DNA of 64,000 nucleotides from Solirubrobacter pauli (GCF_003633755.1 NZ_RBIL01000001.1:1597426-1661425), one strand, 5' to 3'. Shown: positions 19,653 to 27,766, counted from the stretch's first letter. Notes: generated from the letters alone by a model not told the origin. Made by a program: numbers and translations.

Positions 19653-20099
19653 TTACGGGCAGGGCGCTTCGTTGCCGATCGGCGGCGAGATCGACAGCAG
19701 CTCGACCTTCGCGCCCGACGCCGGCCCGTCGCGGCGCACCCGCACGCACTGCACCACCGGTGTCGATTCGCCCGCCCGCCAGGCGACCCGGCCGGTGCCG
19801 GTCACACGGGTGAGCGGGAGCTGGACGCTCGGCTTGTACTGGAGGATCTCGACCTTGCCGCCGCGCTCGAGCTTGCTGACGAACGCGGTCGTCGAGGCCA
19901 CGCAGGCGGGCTGGCGGGCGCACGCGGCGGTCGCGTTCAGGACGGCGCGCGCGTCGCCGCGGGCCTCGGCCTGCACCACCTCCAGCACGTGGCTGCGCTC
20001 GGTGCCGGTGGCCGCGAGCGCACGGGCCAGCATCGCGCTGATCCCGATGAAGACGAACAGCGCGAAGCCAACGACGATGAGAACCCGGGTCCGGCGCAG
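19653..20099 (-). CDS. Hypothetical membrane-anchored protein, apparent leaderless CTG start
   Basis: A 148-residue protein: a short basic N-terminus (LRRTR), one membrane helix (VLIVVGFALFVFIGISAML), then an exported domain of about 120 residues with four cysteines (ACARQPACVAS, PVVQCVRV, NEAPCP) that could form two disulfides. No ATG/GTG/TTG precedes the membrane helix in this frame. CTG at 20097-20099 lies 8 nt after a TAGGTT box, exactly as ATG/GTG starts do elsewhere here. A Met at 20033 would remove the helix. Function unknown; it follows the 234-residue gene on the same strand. Confidence 0.65.
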   Translation of the reverse strand: MRRTRVLIVVGFALFVFIGISAMLARALAATGTERSHVLEVVQAEARGDARAVLNATAACARQPACVASTTAFVSKLERGGKVEILQYKPSVQLPLTRVTGTGRVAWRAGESTPVVQCVRVRRDGPASGAKVELLSISPPIGNEAPCP

Positions 20100-20107
20100 A
20101 GGCCGGA

Positions 20108-20113
20108 AACCTA
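20108..20113 (-). promoter_or_regulatory. -10 box TAGGTT built on the upstream stop codon
   Basis: TAGGTT ends 8 nt before the CTG at 20099. Its TAG is also the stop codon (20111-20113) of the upstream gene. Confidence 0.5.
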
Positions 20114-20815
20114 GCCGGTCTGATGGAAATCGTCCCCCGAGAGCTCGAGGAAGCGCTGCACGGAGGCCTCCTGCCGGCCCAGCTGCTCGGCGAGCGCGCG
20201 GGCGTGCTCGGCGGCCAGGTCGAGGAACTCGGTGAGGCAGCGCTCGGGGTCGTCGGGCAGCGGATAGACGCGCACGACGTCCTGCTGGCCGACGGCGATG
20301 CCCATCGGCGGGCGACCCTCGGTGAGCGAACGGGCGCTGCACACGGGCGTGACGACGATCTGCTTCTCCGGGCTCACGAGCGCGGTCGGCAGCAGCCGGT
20401 GGGCGGGCAGGCGGATGTCCAGGCGGATGCGCCGGTCCACGCGGACGTGGTCGTGCGCGAGGTCCTCGAGCGGCTCGCGCCAGACGTCGAGCACGGTGTC
20501 GGCGCCCACGAGCGCGTCGCGGAGCGCGGCGGCCTGCTCCTGGAACAGGTGCTCGGCCTCCTCGCGGTCCCCCGCCTCGGCCAGGTCGAGGTCGCAGGGG
20601 ACGCGCATCAGCTCGTCCTTTCCGACGGCCTCGCCGGCGCCGCGGCCGCCGTGGGTGACGTAGGTCTGGATCGTGCCGAGGTCCTTGCGGCCGTGGAAGA
20701 CCACGGTCAGGGCCTCGGAGAGGGCGAGCGGCGTGACTCGCAGGGCGACCGAGGCGGCAGCCTCGGCGTCGAGCAGGGCTCGTTTGAGCAGGTCGTCTGA
20801 GTGATCTTCGTTCAT
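20111..20815 (-). CDS. Hypothetical soluble protein
   Basis: A 234-residue acidic protein without signal peptide or membrane segment. The first half holds an alpha/beta pattern (LSEALTVVFHGRKDLGTIQT, then a long Asp/Glu-rich helix DLAEAGDREEAEHLFQEQAA). The second half has DHVRVDRRIRLDIRLPAHRL and a C-terminal helical stretch (AAEHARALAEQLGRQEASVQ). No catalytic motif or named family is recognised. Its stop codon provides the -10 box of the next gene. Codon use matches the neighbours, so I take it as real. Confidence 0.65.
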   Translation of the reverse strand: MNEDHSDDLLKRALLDAEAAASVALRVTPLALSEALTVVFHGRKDLGTIQTYVTHGGRGAGEAVGKDELMRVPCDLDLAEAGDREEAEHLFQEQAAALRDALVGADTVLDVWREPLEDLAHDHVRVDRRIRLDIRLPAHRLLPTALVSPEKQIVVTPVCSARSLTEGRPPMGIAVGQQDVVRVYPLPDDPERCLTEFLDLAAEHARALAEQLGRQEASVQRFLELSGDDFHQTG

Positions 20816-20916
20816 CGCGTCCGTCCTTGAGCGAAGTATCGGCGTTCGTGACGAACATCATTACCGCCTACCGGTCGGAATACACGCCGGTCGATTGGCC
20901 AGGCCGTCGGAACGGG

Positions 20917-20922
20917 TAAGGT
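20917..20922 (+). promoter_or_regulatory. -10 box TAAGGT, leaderless promoter
   Basis: TAAGGT ends 9 nt before the ATG at 20932. Confidence 0.5.
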
Positions 20923-20931
20923 CGGCGTCCG

Positions 20932-21210
20932 ATGAAGTTCATCTACAAGCCGATCGGCATCTTCCTCGGGATCATGGCCGGCCTCGTGGGCAAGCGGCTG
21001 TTCAACTTCGCCTGGACCAAGATCGACGACGAGGACCCGCCGAAGGGCACGACCGAGCAGGCCCCCTGGGTCAAGATCATCGGCGCCGCCGCGCTGCAGG
21101 GCGTGATCTTCAAGGTCACGCGCGTGGTCGTCGACCGCTACGGCGCGATCGGGTGGAACTACCTCACGGGTTCGTGGCCGGGCGAGAAGCGCCCGGACCC
21201 GGATCAGTGA
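20932..21210 (+). CDS. DUF4235 family membrane protein
   Basis: A 92-residue protein matching the DUF4235 pattern: MKFIYKPIGIFLGIMAGLVG as first membrane segment, the conserved IDDEDPPKGTTEQAPWVKI loop, a second hydrophobic segment (IIGAAALQGVIFKVTRVV) and DRYGAIGWNYLTGSWPG at the end. This family of small actinobacterial membrane proteins has no known function. Its TGA stop directly abuts the TGA of the convergent gene at 21211, forming TGATCA with no spacer. Confidence 0.85.
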   Translation: MKFIYKPIGIFLGIMAGLVGKRLFNFAWTKIDDEDPPKGTTEQAPWVKIIGAAALQGVIFKVTRVVVDRYGAIGWNYLTGSWPGEKRPDPDQ

Positions 21211-21486
21211 TCAGCTTCCGCGCTTGCGGATCCTGAAGCCGCGCTCGCGGTAGTCGTTCAGCGCGTCCTCGAAGCCCGCGAAGTCCCGCTGCAGCAGCAG
21301 TTGCAGCGGGCGTCCGCGGACCCACGCCTTCGGTGGCGGCTCGTCGCCGATCAGCTGCAGCAGGGTCATGACCTCCGGCCGGTGGTCCTCGTCGCCGGTG
21401 ATGACGGCGAGCGGGTCGGAGTCCAGGATCTGCAGGAGCTCCTCGTCGGTGAGGCCGAGGAGCAGTTGCAGGCGCTGGGTGCTCAG
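21211..21486 (-). CDS. Small protein after prs with CTGA-overlapping CTG start; antitoxin-C-terminus-like
   Basis: A 91-codon gene without any ATG/GTG/TTG near its beginning. CTG at 21484-21486 overlaps the prs TGA as CTGA and would give MSTQRLQLLLGLTDEELLQI. The protein continues with DSDPLAVITGDEDHRPEVMT, KAWVRGRPLQLLLQRDFAGF and EDALNDYRERGFRIRKRGS. The GRPLxLLLxRDFAGFEDAL pattern resembles the C-terminal domain of MbcA/ParS-type antitoxins (DUF2384), but there is no toxin neighbour, so this is a weak fold hint only. A 52-codon form from the internal ATG is the alternative. Codon use and the lack of any spacer to prs support the long form. Confidence 0.6.
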   Translation of the reverse strand: MSTQRLQLLLGLTDEELLQILDSDPLAVITGDEDHRPEVMTLLQLIGDEPPPKAWVRGRPLQLLLQRDFAGFEDALNDYRERGFRIRKRGS

Positions 21487-22544
21487 AACAGCTGGTTCTC
21501 GCCGCCGAAGACCTCGGCGACGGAGTCGTCGGTGAAGATGCGGCGGACGCTGTCGGTCAGCAGGTCGGCGACCGAGAGCACCGTGATGTTGTCCGGCGCG
21601 TCCTTGGGCACGGGGATCGTGTCCGTGACGACGATCCGCTCGAACGGGCTCGCCTTCAGGTTCTCGAACGCGTTCCCGGACAGGACCGGGTGCGTCGCGG
21701 CGGCGAACACGCGCGCGGCACCCTCGTCCTTGACGGTCTCCCCCGCGGCCCGCAGCGTGCCGGCCGTGTCGATGATGTCGTCGACGATCACGGCGGTCTT
21801 GCCCTTGACGTCGCCGATCACGTACGAGATCTCCGCCACCTGTTGGGCCGGGCGCTCCTTGTTGAGGATCGCGAGCTCGGCGCCGACCTTCTCCGCGAAC
21901 TTCTTGGCCAGCTTCACTCGGCCGGCGTCCGGGGAGACCACGACCAGGTCCTCGAGCTGCTGGTCGTTGAAGTACTGGGTGAGGATGAACATCGCGGTCA
22001 TGTGGTCCACGGGCTTGCTGAAGAAGCCCTGCACCTGACCCGCGTGGAGGTCCATCGTGAGCACGCGGTCAGCCCCCGCGGCCTCGAGCATGTGCGCGAC
22101 GAGGCGGCTGCTGATCGGCTCGCGCGGCGCGGACTTCTTGTCCTGCCGGCTGTAGCCGAACCACGGCGTGACGGCGATCACGCGGTGCGCCGAGGCGCCC
22201 ACCGCAGCGTCGATCATCACCAGCAGCTCCATCAGCGCGTCGTTCGCGGTCACGCCCGTGGCGGCGTTGCCGCACGTGGGCTGGACGATGAAGACGTCAG
22301 CGCCCCGGATCGACTCCTCGTAGCGGCAGTACACCTCGCCGTTGGAGAACGTCTTGAGGGTGACTCCACCCAGGCCGAGCCCGAGCTTGTTGGCGATCTT
22401 CGCGGCCAGCTCCGGATTGGAGCGGCCCGAGAAGAGCATCAGCCGCTTGTCATAGCCGCTGAGCGGCAGTGACGTGGCCGATGAGGGGCGAGATGACAAG
22501 GCACTCACGGCATGCGGAAGTGTACGAGGCGCCGCGGTCGTCAC
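21483..22544 (-). CDS. prs: Ribose-phosphate pyrophosphokinase (PRPP synthetase)
   Basis: A 353-residue cytoplasmic enzyme that makes PRPP from ribose-5-phosphate and ATP. KRLMLFSGRSNPELAAKIAN opens the conserved core. Further motifs are FSNGEVYCRYEESIRGADVF, the ATP flexible loop PWFGYSRQDKKSAPREPISS, the catalytic region TMDLHAGQVQGFF, VVVSPDAGRVKLAKKF and the PRPP loop VIVDDIIDTAGTL. The GTG start at 22544 overlaps the glmU stop (GTGA) and gives a 33-residue non-conserved leader; a later start is possible. glmU-prs is the standard actinobacterial pair. Confidence 0.96.
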   Translation of the reverse strand: MTTAAPRTLPHAVSALSSRPSSATSLPLSGYDKRLMLFSGRSNPELAAKIANKLGLGLGGVTLKTFSNGEVYCRYEESIRGADVFIVQPTCGNAATGVTANDALMELLVMIDAAVGASAHRVIAVTPWFGYSRQDKKSAPREPISSRLVAHMLEAAGADRVLTMDLHAGQVQGFFSKPVDHMTAMFILTQYFNDQQLEDLVVVSPDAGRVKLAKKFAEKVGAELAILNKERPAQQVAEISYVIGDVKGKTAVIVDDIIDTAGTLRAAGETVKDEGAARVFAAATHPVLSGNAFENLKASPFERIVVTDTIPVPKDAPDNITVLSVADLLTDSVRRIFTDDSVAEVFGGENQLF

Positions 22545-23923
22545 GGCTTGCGACGTTCCGCATAGTCCGCGATGTTCGTCTGACGCGCGCGGGCGATGCC
22601 CAGCGCACCGGCCGGAACGTCCTCGGTGATCACGCTGCCCGCTCCCGTGAACGCGCCGTCACCCACGGCTACCGGGGCGACGAAGGCCGTATCGACTGAT
22701 GTCCGCACGTTGCTCCCGATTCTAGTGCGGTGCTTGTCGCGGCCGTCGTAGTTCGCGGTGATGTTGCCGGCGCCGATGTTCGTGTTCTCCCCGATGTCGG
22801 CGTCCCCGATGTATGAGAGGTGCGGGACTTTCGTGCCGGAACCGACGGTCGAGTTCTTGATCTCGACGAACGCGCCCGCCTTGGCCTTCGGGTGCAGGTG
22901 CGCGGCGGGGCGCAGGTAGGCGAACGGGCCGATCGTGCAGAAGTCGTCGATCGTGGCCTGCACGACGTAGCTGTGCGGGATCGACACGCCGTCGCCCAGC
23001 ACGGAGTCCGTGATCGTCGTGTGCGGGCCGACGACGCAGTCCTCGCCGATGCGCGTGTCGCCCCTCAGGCTCGTGCCCGGCTCGACGATCGTGTCCTGGC
23101 CGATCGTGACGTCGGCGTCGATGTGCGTGGAGGCCGGATCGAGGATCGCGACGCCCTCGCGCTGCAGCCGGTCGTGGATGCGCTGCTGGGCGATCTGACG
23201 CACCTCGGCGAGCTGCACCCGGTCGTTGACGCCGAGCGTGAGCGTGTGGTCGGTGATCAGGTGCGCGGCGACCGTCCGGCCCTCGGCCTTCAGCTGCGGC
23301 AGCACGTCCGGCAGGTACAGCTCGCCCTGGGCGTTGTCGGGCGTCAGGTTCGCGAGCGCGTCGACGAGCGCCCGGCCGCTGAACGCGTAGATCCCCGTGT
23401 TGACCTCGCGGATCTCGAGCTGCTCGGGCGTGGCGTCGCCCTCGCCCGACTTGGCCTCGACGACCTTCTCGACGTTGCCCGTCTTGTCGCGCACGACCCG
23501 GCCGTACTGACCGGGGTCGTCGAGCTCCATCGTCGCCATCGTGCCCGCGGCGCCCGACTCCTCGTGAGCCTTGACGAGCGCGTCGATCGCCTCGGGGGTG
23601 ATCAGCGGCACGTCGCCGGCGAGGATCACGACCGTCGCGTCGGGGTCGATGTGCTCCGTCGCGGCCTGCACGGCCCCACCGGTGCCGTTCGGCTCGGGCT
23701 GGATCGCGGTCACGACCCCGTCCGGCAGCCGGTCCTCGAGCCGCCGCTTCGGGTTGTCGACGACCACAATCTTCCCGGCGCCGGCCCCCTGGGCCGCGGT
23801 CACGGGCCAGAGGATCAGCGGACGGCCGCAGAGCGGATGCAGGACCTTGGGCAGCTTGGAACGCATGCGCGTTCCCTCGCCGGCAGCGATGATGACGACC
23901 GTGGGCGCGGACACGGTTCGCAT
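22541..23923 (-). CDS. glmU: Bifunctional UDP-N-acetylglucosamine pyrophosphorylase / glucosamine-1-phosphate N-acetyltransferase
   Basis: A 460-residue enzyme for the last two steps to UDP-GlcNAc, the peptidoglycan precursor. N-terminal uridylyltransferase: VVIIAAGEGTRMRSKLPKVL near residue 10, ILAGDVPLI, EVNTGIYAF. C-terminal left-handed beta helix with hexapeptide repeats from about 250 (STHIDADVTIGQDTIVEPGT) and acetyltransferase motifs LRPAAHLHPKAKAGAFVEIK, HLSYIGDADIGENTNIGAG and NYDGRDKHRT. The start MRTVSAPTV is the first Met before the core. Its stop overlaps prs. Confidence 0.97.
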   Translation of the reverse strand: MRTVSAPTVVIIAAGEGTRMRSKLPKVLHPLCGRPLILWPVTAAQGAGAGKIVVVDNPKRRLEDRLPDGVVTAIQPEPNGTGGAVQAATEHIDPDATVVILAGDVPLITPEAIDALVKAHEESGAAGTMATMELDDPGQYGRVVRDKTGNVEKVVEAKSGEGDATPEQLEIREVNTGIYAFSGRALVDALANLTPDNAQGELYLPDVLPQLKAEGRTVAAHLITDHTLTLGVNDRVQLAEVRQIAQQRIHDRLQREGVAILDPASTHIDADVTIGQDTIVEPGTSLRGDTRIGEDCVVGPHTTITDSVLGDGVSIPHSYVVQATIDDFCTIGPFAYLRPAAHLHPKAKAGAFVEIKNSTVGSGTKVPHLSYIGDADIGENTNIGAGNITANYDGRDKHRTRIGSNVRTSVDTAFVAPVAVGDGAFTGAGSVITEDVPAGALGIARARQTNIADYAERRKP

Positions 23924-23974
23924 CGTAGTATCGAGTTGTCGGCAACTGGACGCATGACCGGTACGCCGATTTAC

Positions 23975-24045
23975 TGGGGAGTGGTGTAAAGGCAGCACAG
24001 CTGACTTTGACTCAGCTAGTTCTGGTTCGAATCCAGGCTCCCCAG
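23975..24045 (+). tRNA. tRNA-Gln (anticodon TTG)
   Basis: The acceptor arms TGGGGAG (23975-23981) and CTCCCCA (24038-24044) pair over 7 bp with the U1-A72 end pair typical of glutamine tRNA; G at 24045 is the discriminator. The anticodon stem GCTGA/TCAGC holds the loop CTTTGAC with anticodon TTG. The T arm carries GGTTCGAATCC. The 3' CCA is not encoded directly. It lies between the divergent genes glmU and the S55 protein, 51 nt from glmU. Confidence 0.95.
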
Positions 24046-24079
24046 TGCCACGATGGGTCCGCTGCCCTCGCGAAGGTCC

Positions 24080-24085
24080 TAGGCT
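24080..24085 (+). promoter_or_regulatory. -10 box TAGGCT, leaderless promoter
   Basis: TAGGCT ends 9 nt before the ATG at 24095 and 35 nt after the tRNA, so the downstream gene probably has its own promoter. Confidence 0.5.
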
Positions 24086-24094
24086 GGCGCCTTC

Positions 24095-25864
24095 ATGCGC
24101 TTGCTTCCCGTTGCCGCCGCGGTCGCGGCCCTGCTTGTGCCCGCCGCCCCGGCGTTCGCGGGTGATCCGACGATGCCGCTGTGGCAGGTCCATGCGGGCA
24201 TGCGCTGCACGGGCTACTCCGTGATCCAGGGCACGGCGATCAGCTCGTTCAACGTCGACGTGCTGGACGTGGCGGGCGGGGAGGCGACCGGCAGCGCCGG
24301 GCGGATCCTGATCGGCGTGTCCGGCGACGCCGTGGACGCGACCGGCATCGGCCCCGGCTTCTCCGGCTCGCCGATTTACTGCCCGGACGAGGCCGGCGCG
24401 CAGCGCGTGATCGGCGCGATCTCCGAGTCCATCAACGAGTACGGCGGCAAGGCCGCGCTGGCGACGCCGATCGACGCGATCATCAGCACGCCGGTCGACG
24501 TGCCGGGCCGGACGAACGCGACGAGCACGAAGGCGCGCGCGACGGCCACGGGCGGCGCGTTGTCGCCGCGGATGAAGGCCGCGCTCGCGTCGGCGAAGCC
24601 GATCGTCGCGCCGATGAGCGTGAGCGGGCTGAGCCCGTCGATCGCGGACGCGCTGTCGGCGGCGTCGGCGAAGGCCGGGCGGCCGGTCCTGGCGGTGCCG
24701 CCCGGGCCGCTCGGGTCGTTCCCGGCGCAGACGTTGCGGCCCGGGTCGGCGGTCGCCGTGGGTTACTCGACCGGGGACGTGCGGACGAGCGCGGTCGGGA
24801 CCGTCACGTACGTGGACGGCGACCGGGTGTGGGTGTTCGGACATCAGCTCGAGGGCGTCGGGCGACGCGCGTTGCTGCTGCAGGACGCGTACGTGTTCCG
24901 GATCGTCAACAACCCGACGGCGCTCGGAGCGCTCGCGTCGACGTACAAGCTCGCGTCCTCCGGGCATGACCTGGGGACGATCAGCTCGGACGGGTTCAGC
25001 GCCGTGGCCGGGCGGACCGGGGCGCTGCCGCACACGGTCCCGGTGCAGGTGATCGCGCGCGACCTCGACACGAACGCGGTCACCGCGGTGAACACGGCCG
25101 CCGCCGACGAGGCCGCGGTGGACCTGCCCAGCGGCGGCTCGTGGACGTCGTTCGTCGCGCCGCTCGCGGTGTCGCAGGCCGCGGCGGGGCTGCTCGGCAG
25201 CACGCCGGCGCGGCTCACCGGGGACATGTGCGCGAAGATCGCGATCTCCGAGCTCGCGAAGCCCGTGCGCTTCTGCAACCGGTACGTGTCGACGTCGGCC
25301 GCGCAGTCGGACGACGGGACGTCGCTGAACGCGGTGCTCAGCGGCGCGTCGAACGACCTGGCGACCGCCGTCTCCGCGATCGACGCCTACACGGGCACGC
25401 CGCCCCAGGTGACCGGCATCAACGTGCTGCTCAAGGTCCGCCGCGGCGCCGACCAGGCGTTCATGCGCTCGGTCAAGCTGCCCGCCCGCGTCCGGCCGGG
25501 CCAGCGCGTGCGCGTCCGCGTGTCCCTGCAGCGCGTCCGCGGCGGCACGTTCGCCCGCAACTACACGCTGCGCATCCCCGCCGACGCCCCGCGCGGCAAG
25601 CAGCGCATCCGCTTCGTCGGCCAGGACGCCGATCAGGGCGAGGACGGCTTCACCACGATCATCATCGGCGACGACGACGAGCGCGACGAGGGCGGCGACC
25701 CCGGCCCGCGCACGCTCCGCCAGCTCGAAGCCTCGATCAAGGGCCTCGCCCGCTACGACGGCGTCACCGCGCGCGTCGGCCGCGGCAGCCGGATCCAGGC
25801 GTTCCGCGACGACGCGTTCCGGATCTCCGGGACCGCCGACGCCACAACGCGCGTGACGCGCTAG
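24095..25864 (+). CDS. Secreted SpoIVB-type (peptidase family S55) protein
   Basis: A 589-residue exported protein. The signal peptide is MRLLPVAAAVAALLVPAAPA with cleavage near AFAG. Residues 25-260 follow the S55 fold: GMRCTGYSVIQGTAISSFNV, VLDVAGGEATGSAGRILIGV, the serine motif GIGPGFSGSPIYCPDE, AALATPIDAII, and GDRVWVFGHQLEG, matching the GD-FGH element of the family. The SGSP serine is kept. The C-terminal 150 residues are beta-rich and basic/acidic (LPARVRPGQRVRVRVSLQRV; GDDDERDEGGDPGP). SpoIVB normally acts in Bacillus sporulation; this organism shows no sporulation gene here, so the role is another proteolytic or scaffold function. Its stop shares CTAG with the next gene. Confidence 0.78.
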   Translation: MRLLPVAAAVAALLVPAAPAFAGDPTMPLWQVHAGMRCTGYSVIQGTAISSFNVDVLDVAGGEATGSAGRILIGVSGDAVDATGIGPGFSGSPIYCPDEAGAQRVIGAISESINEYGGKAALATPIDAIISTPVDVPGRTNATSTKARATATGGALSPRMKAALASAKPIVAPMSVSGLSPSIADALSAASAKAGRPVLAVPPGPLGSFPAQTLRPGSAVAVGYSTGDVRTSAVGTVTYVDGDRVWVFGHQLEGVGRRALLLQDAYVFRIVNNPTALGALASTYKLASSGHDLGTISSDGFSAVAGRTGALPHTVPVQVIARDLDTNAVTAVNTAAADEAAVDLPSGGSWTSFVAPLAVSQAAAGLLGSTPARLTGDMCAKIAISELAKPVRFCNRYVSTSAAQSDDGTSLNAVLSGASNDLATAVSAIDAYTGTPPQVTGINVLLKVRRGADQAFMRSVKLPARVRPGQRVRVRVSLQRVRGGTFARNYTLRIPADAPRGKQRIRFVGQDADQGEDGFTTIIIGDDDERDEGGDPGPRTLRQLEASIKGLARYDGVTARVGRGSRIQAFRDDAFRISGTADATTRVTR

Positions 25865-26658
25865 TTGCCGCCGATGCGGTAGACGACGCCGGCCGGGGCC
25901 GGCGTCGCCGCCGTCGCGTGCGACAGCGCGGCCTGCAGGATCTCCGAGAAGCGCTGGGTCGAGGCGGCCATGTTCGCCACGAGCGTCTCGACCGGCGTCG
26001 CCTCCGCGGTCACGCCGTTGGCGTAGTCGGTGAGGAAGCCGAGCAGCGCGTAGGGCAGCTCGAGCTCGCCGCACAGCACGGTCTCCGGCCCGGCGGTCTG
26101 GGAGACGGCGGTCACGCCCGCCAGCGCGAGCGACCGGATCTCCGCCCGCGTGTTGAAGCGCGGGCCGTCGACATGGCCGTAGGTGCCGCCGTCGCGCACC
26201 GGCACGCCCGCCTCCTCCGCGCCGCGCAGCAGCGCGCCGCGCAGGTCGGACGAGAACGGCCCCTCGTAGATCCAGTGGCCGCGCTGGGCCTCACCGGGCT
26301 CGGTGAAGAACGTGCACAGCGACCCGTCGGGCAGCCGGTTCGAGAGGAAGTGGAGGTCGTCGAAGCACACGACCGACCCGAGCTCCGCGTCCGGCTCGAC
26401 GGCACCGCAGACGGTCACGGCGAGCACCCCGGTCGCCCCCATCGACTTCAGGGCCGCGATGTTCGCGCGGTGCGTGACGTGGTTCGACAACCGCGGGTGA
26501 CCGACCCCGTGGCGGGACACGTGCAGCACCTCGACCCCCGCCCACGACCCGTGGGAGACGAACGCCTCACCCCACTCCGTCAGGACCGGCTCGGAGCCGG
26601 ACGTGGTGAACCCCGGAAGCGCATAGGTGCCCGAGCCCGTGAGGATGCCGATCGCCAT
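25861..26658 (-). CDS. MTAP/PNP-family nucleoside phosphorylase
   Basis: A 265-residue phosphorylase of the PNP/UDP family 2 type. IGILTGSGTYALPGF opens the phosphate-binding fold. The series continues with LHVSRHGVGHPRLSNHVTHR, NIAALKSMGATGVLAVTVCG, HVDGPRFNTRAEIRSL and the base-binding segment SQTAGPETVLCGELELPYA, ending with LTDYANG. The TAGPE segment differs from classical methylthioadenosine phosphorylases, so methylthioinosine or another purine nucleoside may be the substrate. The start is fixed by the TAGGGT box 7 nt upstream, which sits on the lacI stop codon. Confidence 0.88.
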   Translation of the reverse strand: MAIGILTGSGTYALPGFTTSGSEPVLTEWGEAFVSHGSWAGVEVLHVSRHGVGHPRLSNHVTHRANIAALKSMGATGVLAVTVCGAVEPDAELGSVVCFDDLHFLSNRLPDGSLCTFFTEPGEAQRGHWIYEGPFSSDLRGALLRGAEEAGVPVRDGGTYGHVDGPRFNTRAEIRSLALAGVTAVSQTAGPETVLCGELELPYALLGFLTDYANGVTAEATPVETLVANMAASTQRFSEILQAALSHATAATPAPAGVVYRIGGN

Positions 26659-26665
26659 GGCGGGC

Positions 26666-26671
26666 ACCCTA
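26666..26671 (-). promoter_or_regulatory. -10 box TAGGGT built on the lacI stop codon
   Basis: TAGGGT ends 7 nt before the ATG of the nucleoside phosphorylase. Its TAG is also the stop codon (26669-26671) of the LacI-family gene. Confidence 0.6.
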
Positions 26672-27694
26672 CCCGGGCGGTGCCGTGGAGCCGCGCACGA
26701 CCAGCTCGGGCGCCGACGGCGCGAACGCCCGCGCCTCCCCCACGCCGATCGTGGCGAGCAACGCCGCGGCGACCGCCTCGCCGAACTCGCCGTAGTCGAC
26801 CCGCACCGACGTGAGCCCCGGCGCCGCCAGCGCGGCCAGCGGCGAGTCGTCGAAGCCGGTGACCGACACGTCACGGGGGACGTCGAGCCCGCGCGCCCGC
26901 GCCGCGACCACGACCGCCAGCGCGTGCACGTCGCTCGCGCACACGACCGCCGTGGGAGCGACCGAGAGCAGCACGTCCGCGGCCGCCGCGAGCTCGTCGT
27001 CGTCGGCGTGAACCACCAGGCCCTCCTCCACGCCCGCCGCCGCGATCGCCTCGCGCCAGCGCTCGGTCCGCACCCGGACGTGCTCGAGGTCCGCCCGCCC
27101 GCCGAAGAACGCGATCCGCTCGTGCCCGAGCGCCGCCAGGTGCTCGACCGGCGCGTGCAGGCCCTCCTCGTGCCGCGTCTCCACCCACTCGAACGGGCAC
27201 GCGCCGGCGGGCCGCCCGGCCAGCACCACCGGCACGCCGGCCGCCTCCAGCAGCGCGAAGCGGGGGTCGTCGAGCTCGATGTCCGTGAGCAGGAACCCGT
27301 CCACGCGCCCCGCGGCCGCGAGCCGCTCGTACGCCGGCAGCGCCGCGTCCGCACCGCCGGGCACGAGCTGCAGCAGCAGCGCGTAGTCGGCCGCCGTCAG
27401 CACCCGCTCCACCCCGGCGAAGAAGCGCACGAAGAACGCGTCGAGCTCGAGCTGCTCGACGTTGCGGGCCAGCACGAGGCCGACCGCGCGCGTCCGTGCC
27501 TCGGTCAACGCGCGGGCGCTCGCGGACGGCCGCCAGCCCAGCTCGCGCGCCGCGGTGAGGATCCGCTCGCGGGTGTCCGGGGACACGCCCGGACGGTCGT
27601 TGACCGCGAACGAGACGGCGGCCGCGGACACGCCCGCGCGGCGCGCCACGTCGGCGATCGTCGGACGGCGGCGCGGCGGGTCAGGCGAGGGCAC
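26669..27694 (-). CDS. LacI-family transcriptional repressor
   Basis: A 341-residue regulator. The N-terminal HTH is PTIADVARRAGVSAAAVSFA, followed by the hinge helix WRPSASARALTEARTRAVGL (the Leu of hinge-binding LacI proteins is changed to an ARAL context). A periplasmic-binding-protein-like sensor domain runs from about 68 to 330, with FDDSPLAALAAPGLTSVRVD near the end. The GTG start is the only one before the HTH. It is divergent from a secreted glycosidase and a perfect 16-bp palindrome lies between, so it very probably controls that gene and itself. The effector is likely an oligosaccharide product of the glycosidase. Confidence 0.93.
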   Translation of the reverse strand: MPSPDPPRRRPTIADVARRAGVSAAAVSFAVNDRPGVSPDTRERILTAARELGWRPSASARALTEARTRAVGLVLARNVEQLELDAFFVRFFAGVERVLTAADYALLLQLVPGGADAALPAYERLAAAGRVDGFLLTDIELDDPRFALLEAAGVPVVLAGRPAGACPFEWVETRHEEGLHAPVEHLAALGHERIAFFGGRADLEHVRVRTERWREAIAAAGVEEGLVVHADDDELAAAADVLLSVAPTAVVCASDVHALAVVVAARARGLDVPRDVSVTGFDDSPLAALAAPGLTSVRVDYGEFGEAVAAALLATIGVGEARAFAPSAPELVVRGSTAPPG

Positions 27695-27732
27695 GCCTCG
27701 TCGTTACCCGAACGCGAGCCTCGGGTAGCAAT

Positions 27733-27748
27733 CCTGAAGCGCTTCAGG
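27733..27748. promoter_or_regulatory. LacI-family operator, perfect 16-bp palindrome
   Basis: CCTGAAGCGCTTCAGG is fully symmetric with the central CG step typical of LacI/GalR-family operators. It lies 38 nt from the lacI start and 18 nt before the glycosidase ATG, overlapping the expected promoters of both. Confidence 0.85.
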
Positions 27749-27766
27749 GGAGAGGAAGGCACAAAG

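Noticed and set aside
24000-26074. Minus-strand open frame extending glmU upstream to 26074
   Set aside because: It runs antisense through the tRNA and the S55 gene; the GlmU family start lies at 23923.
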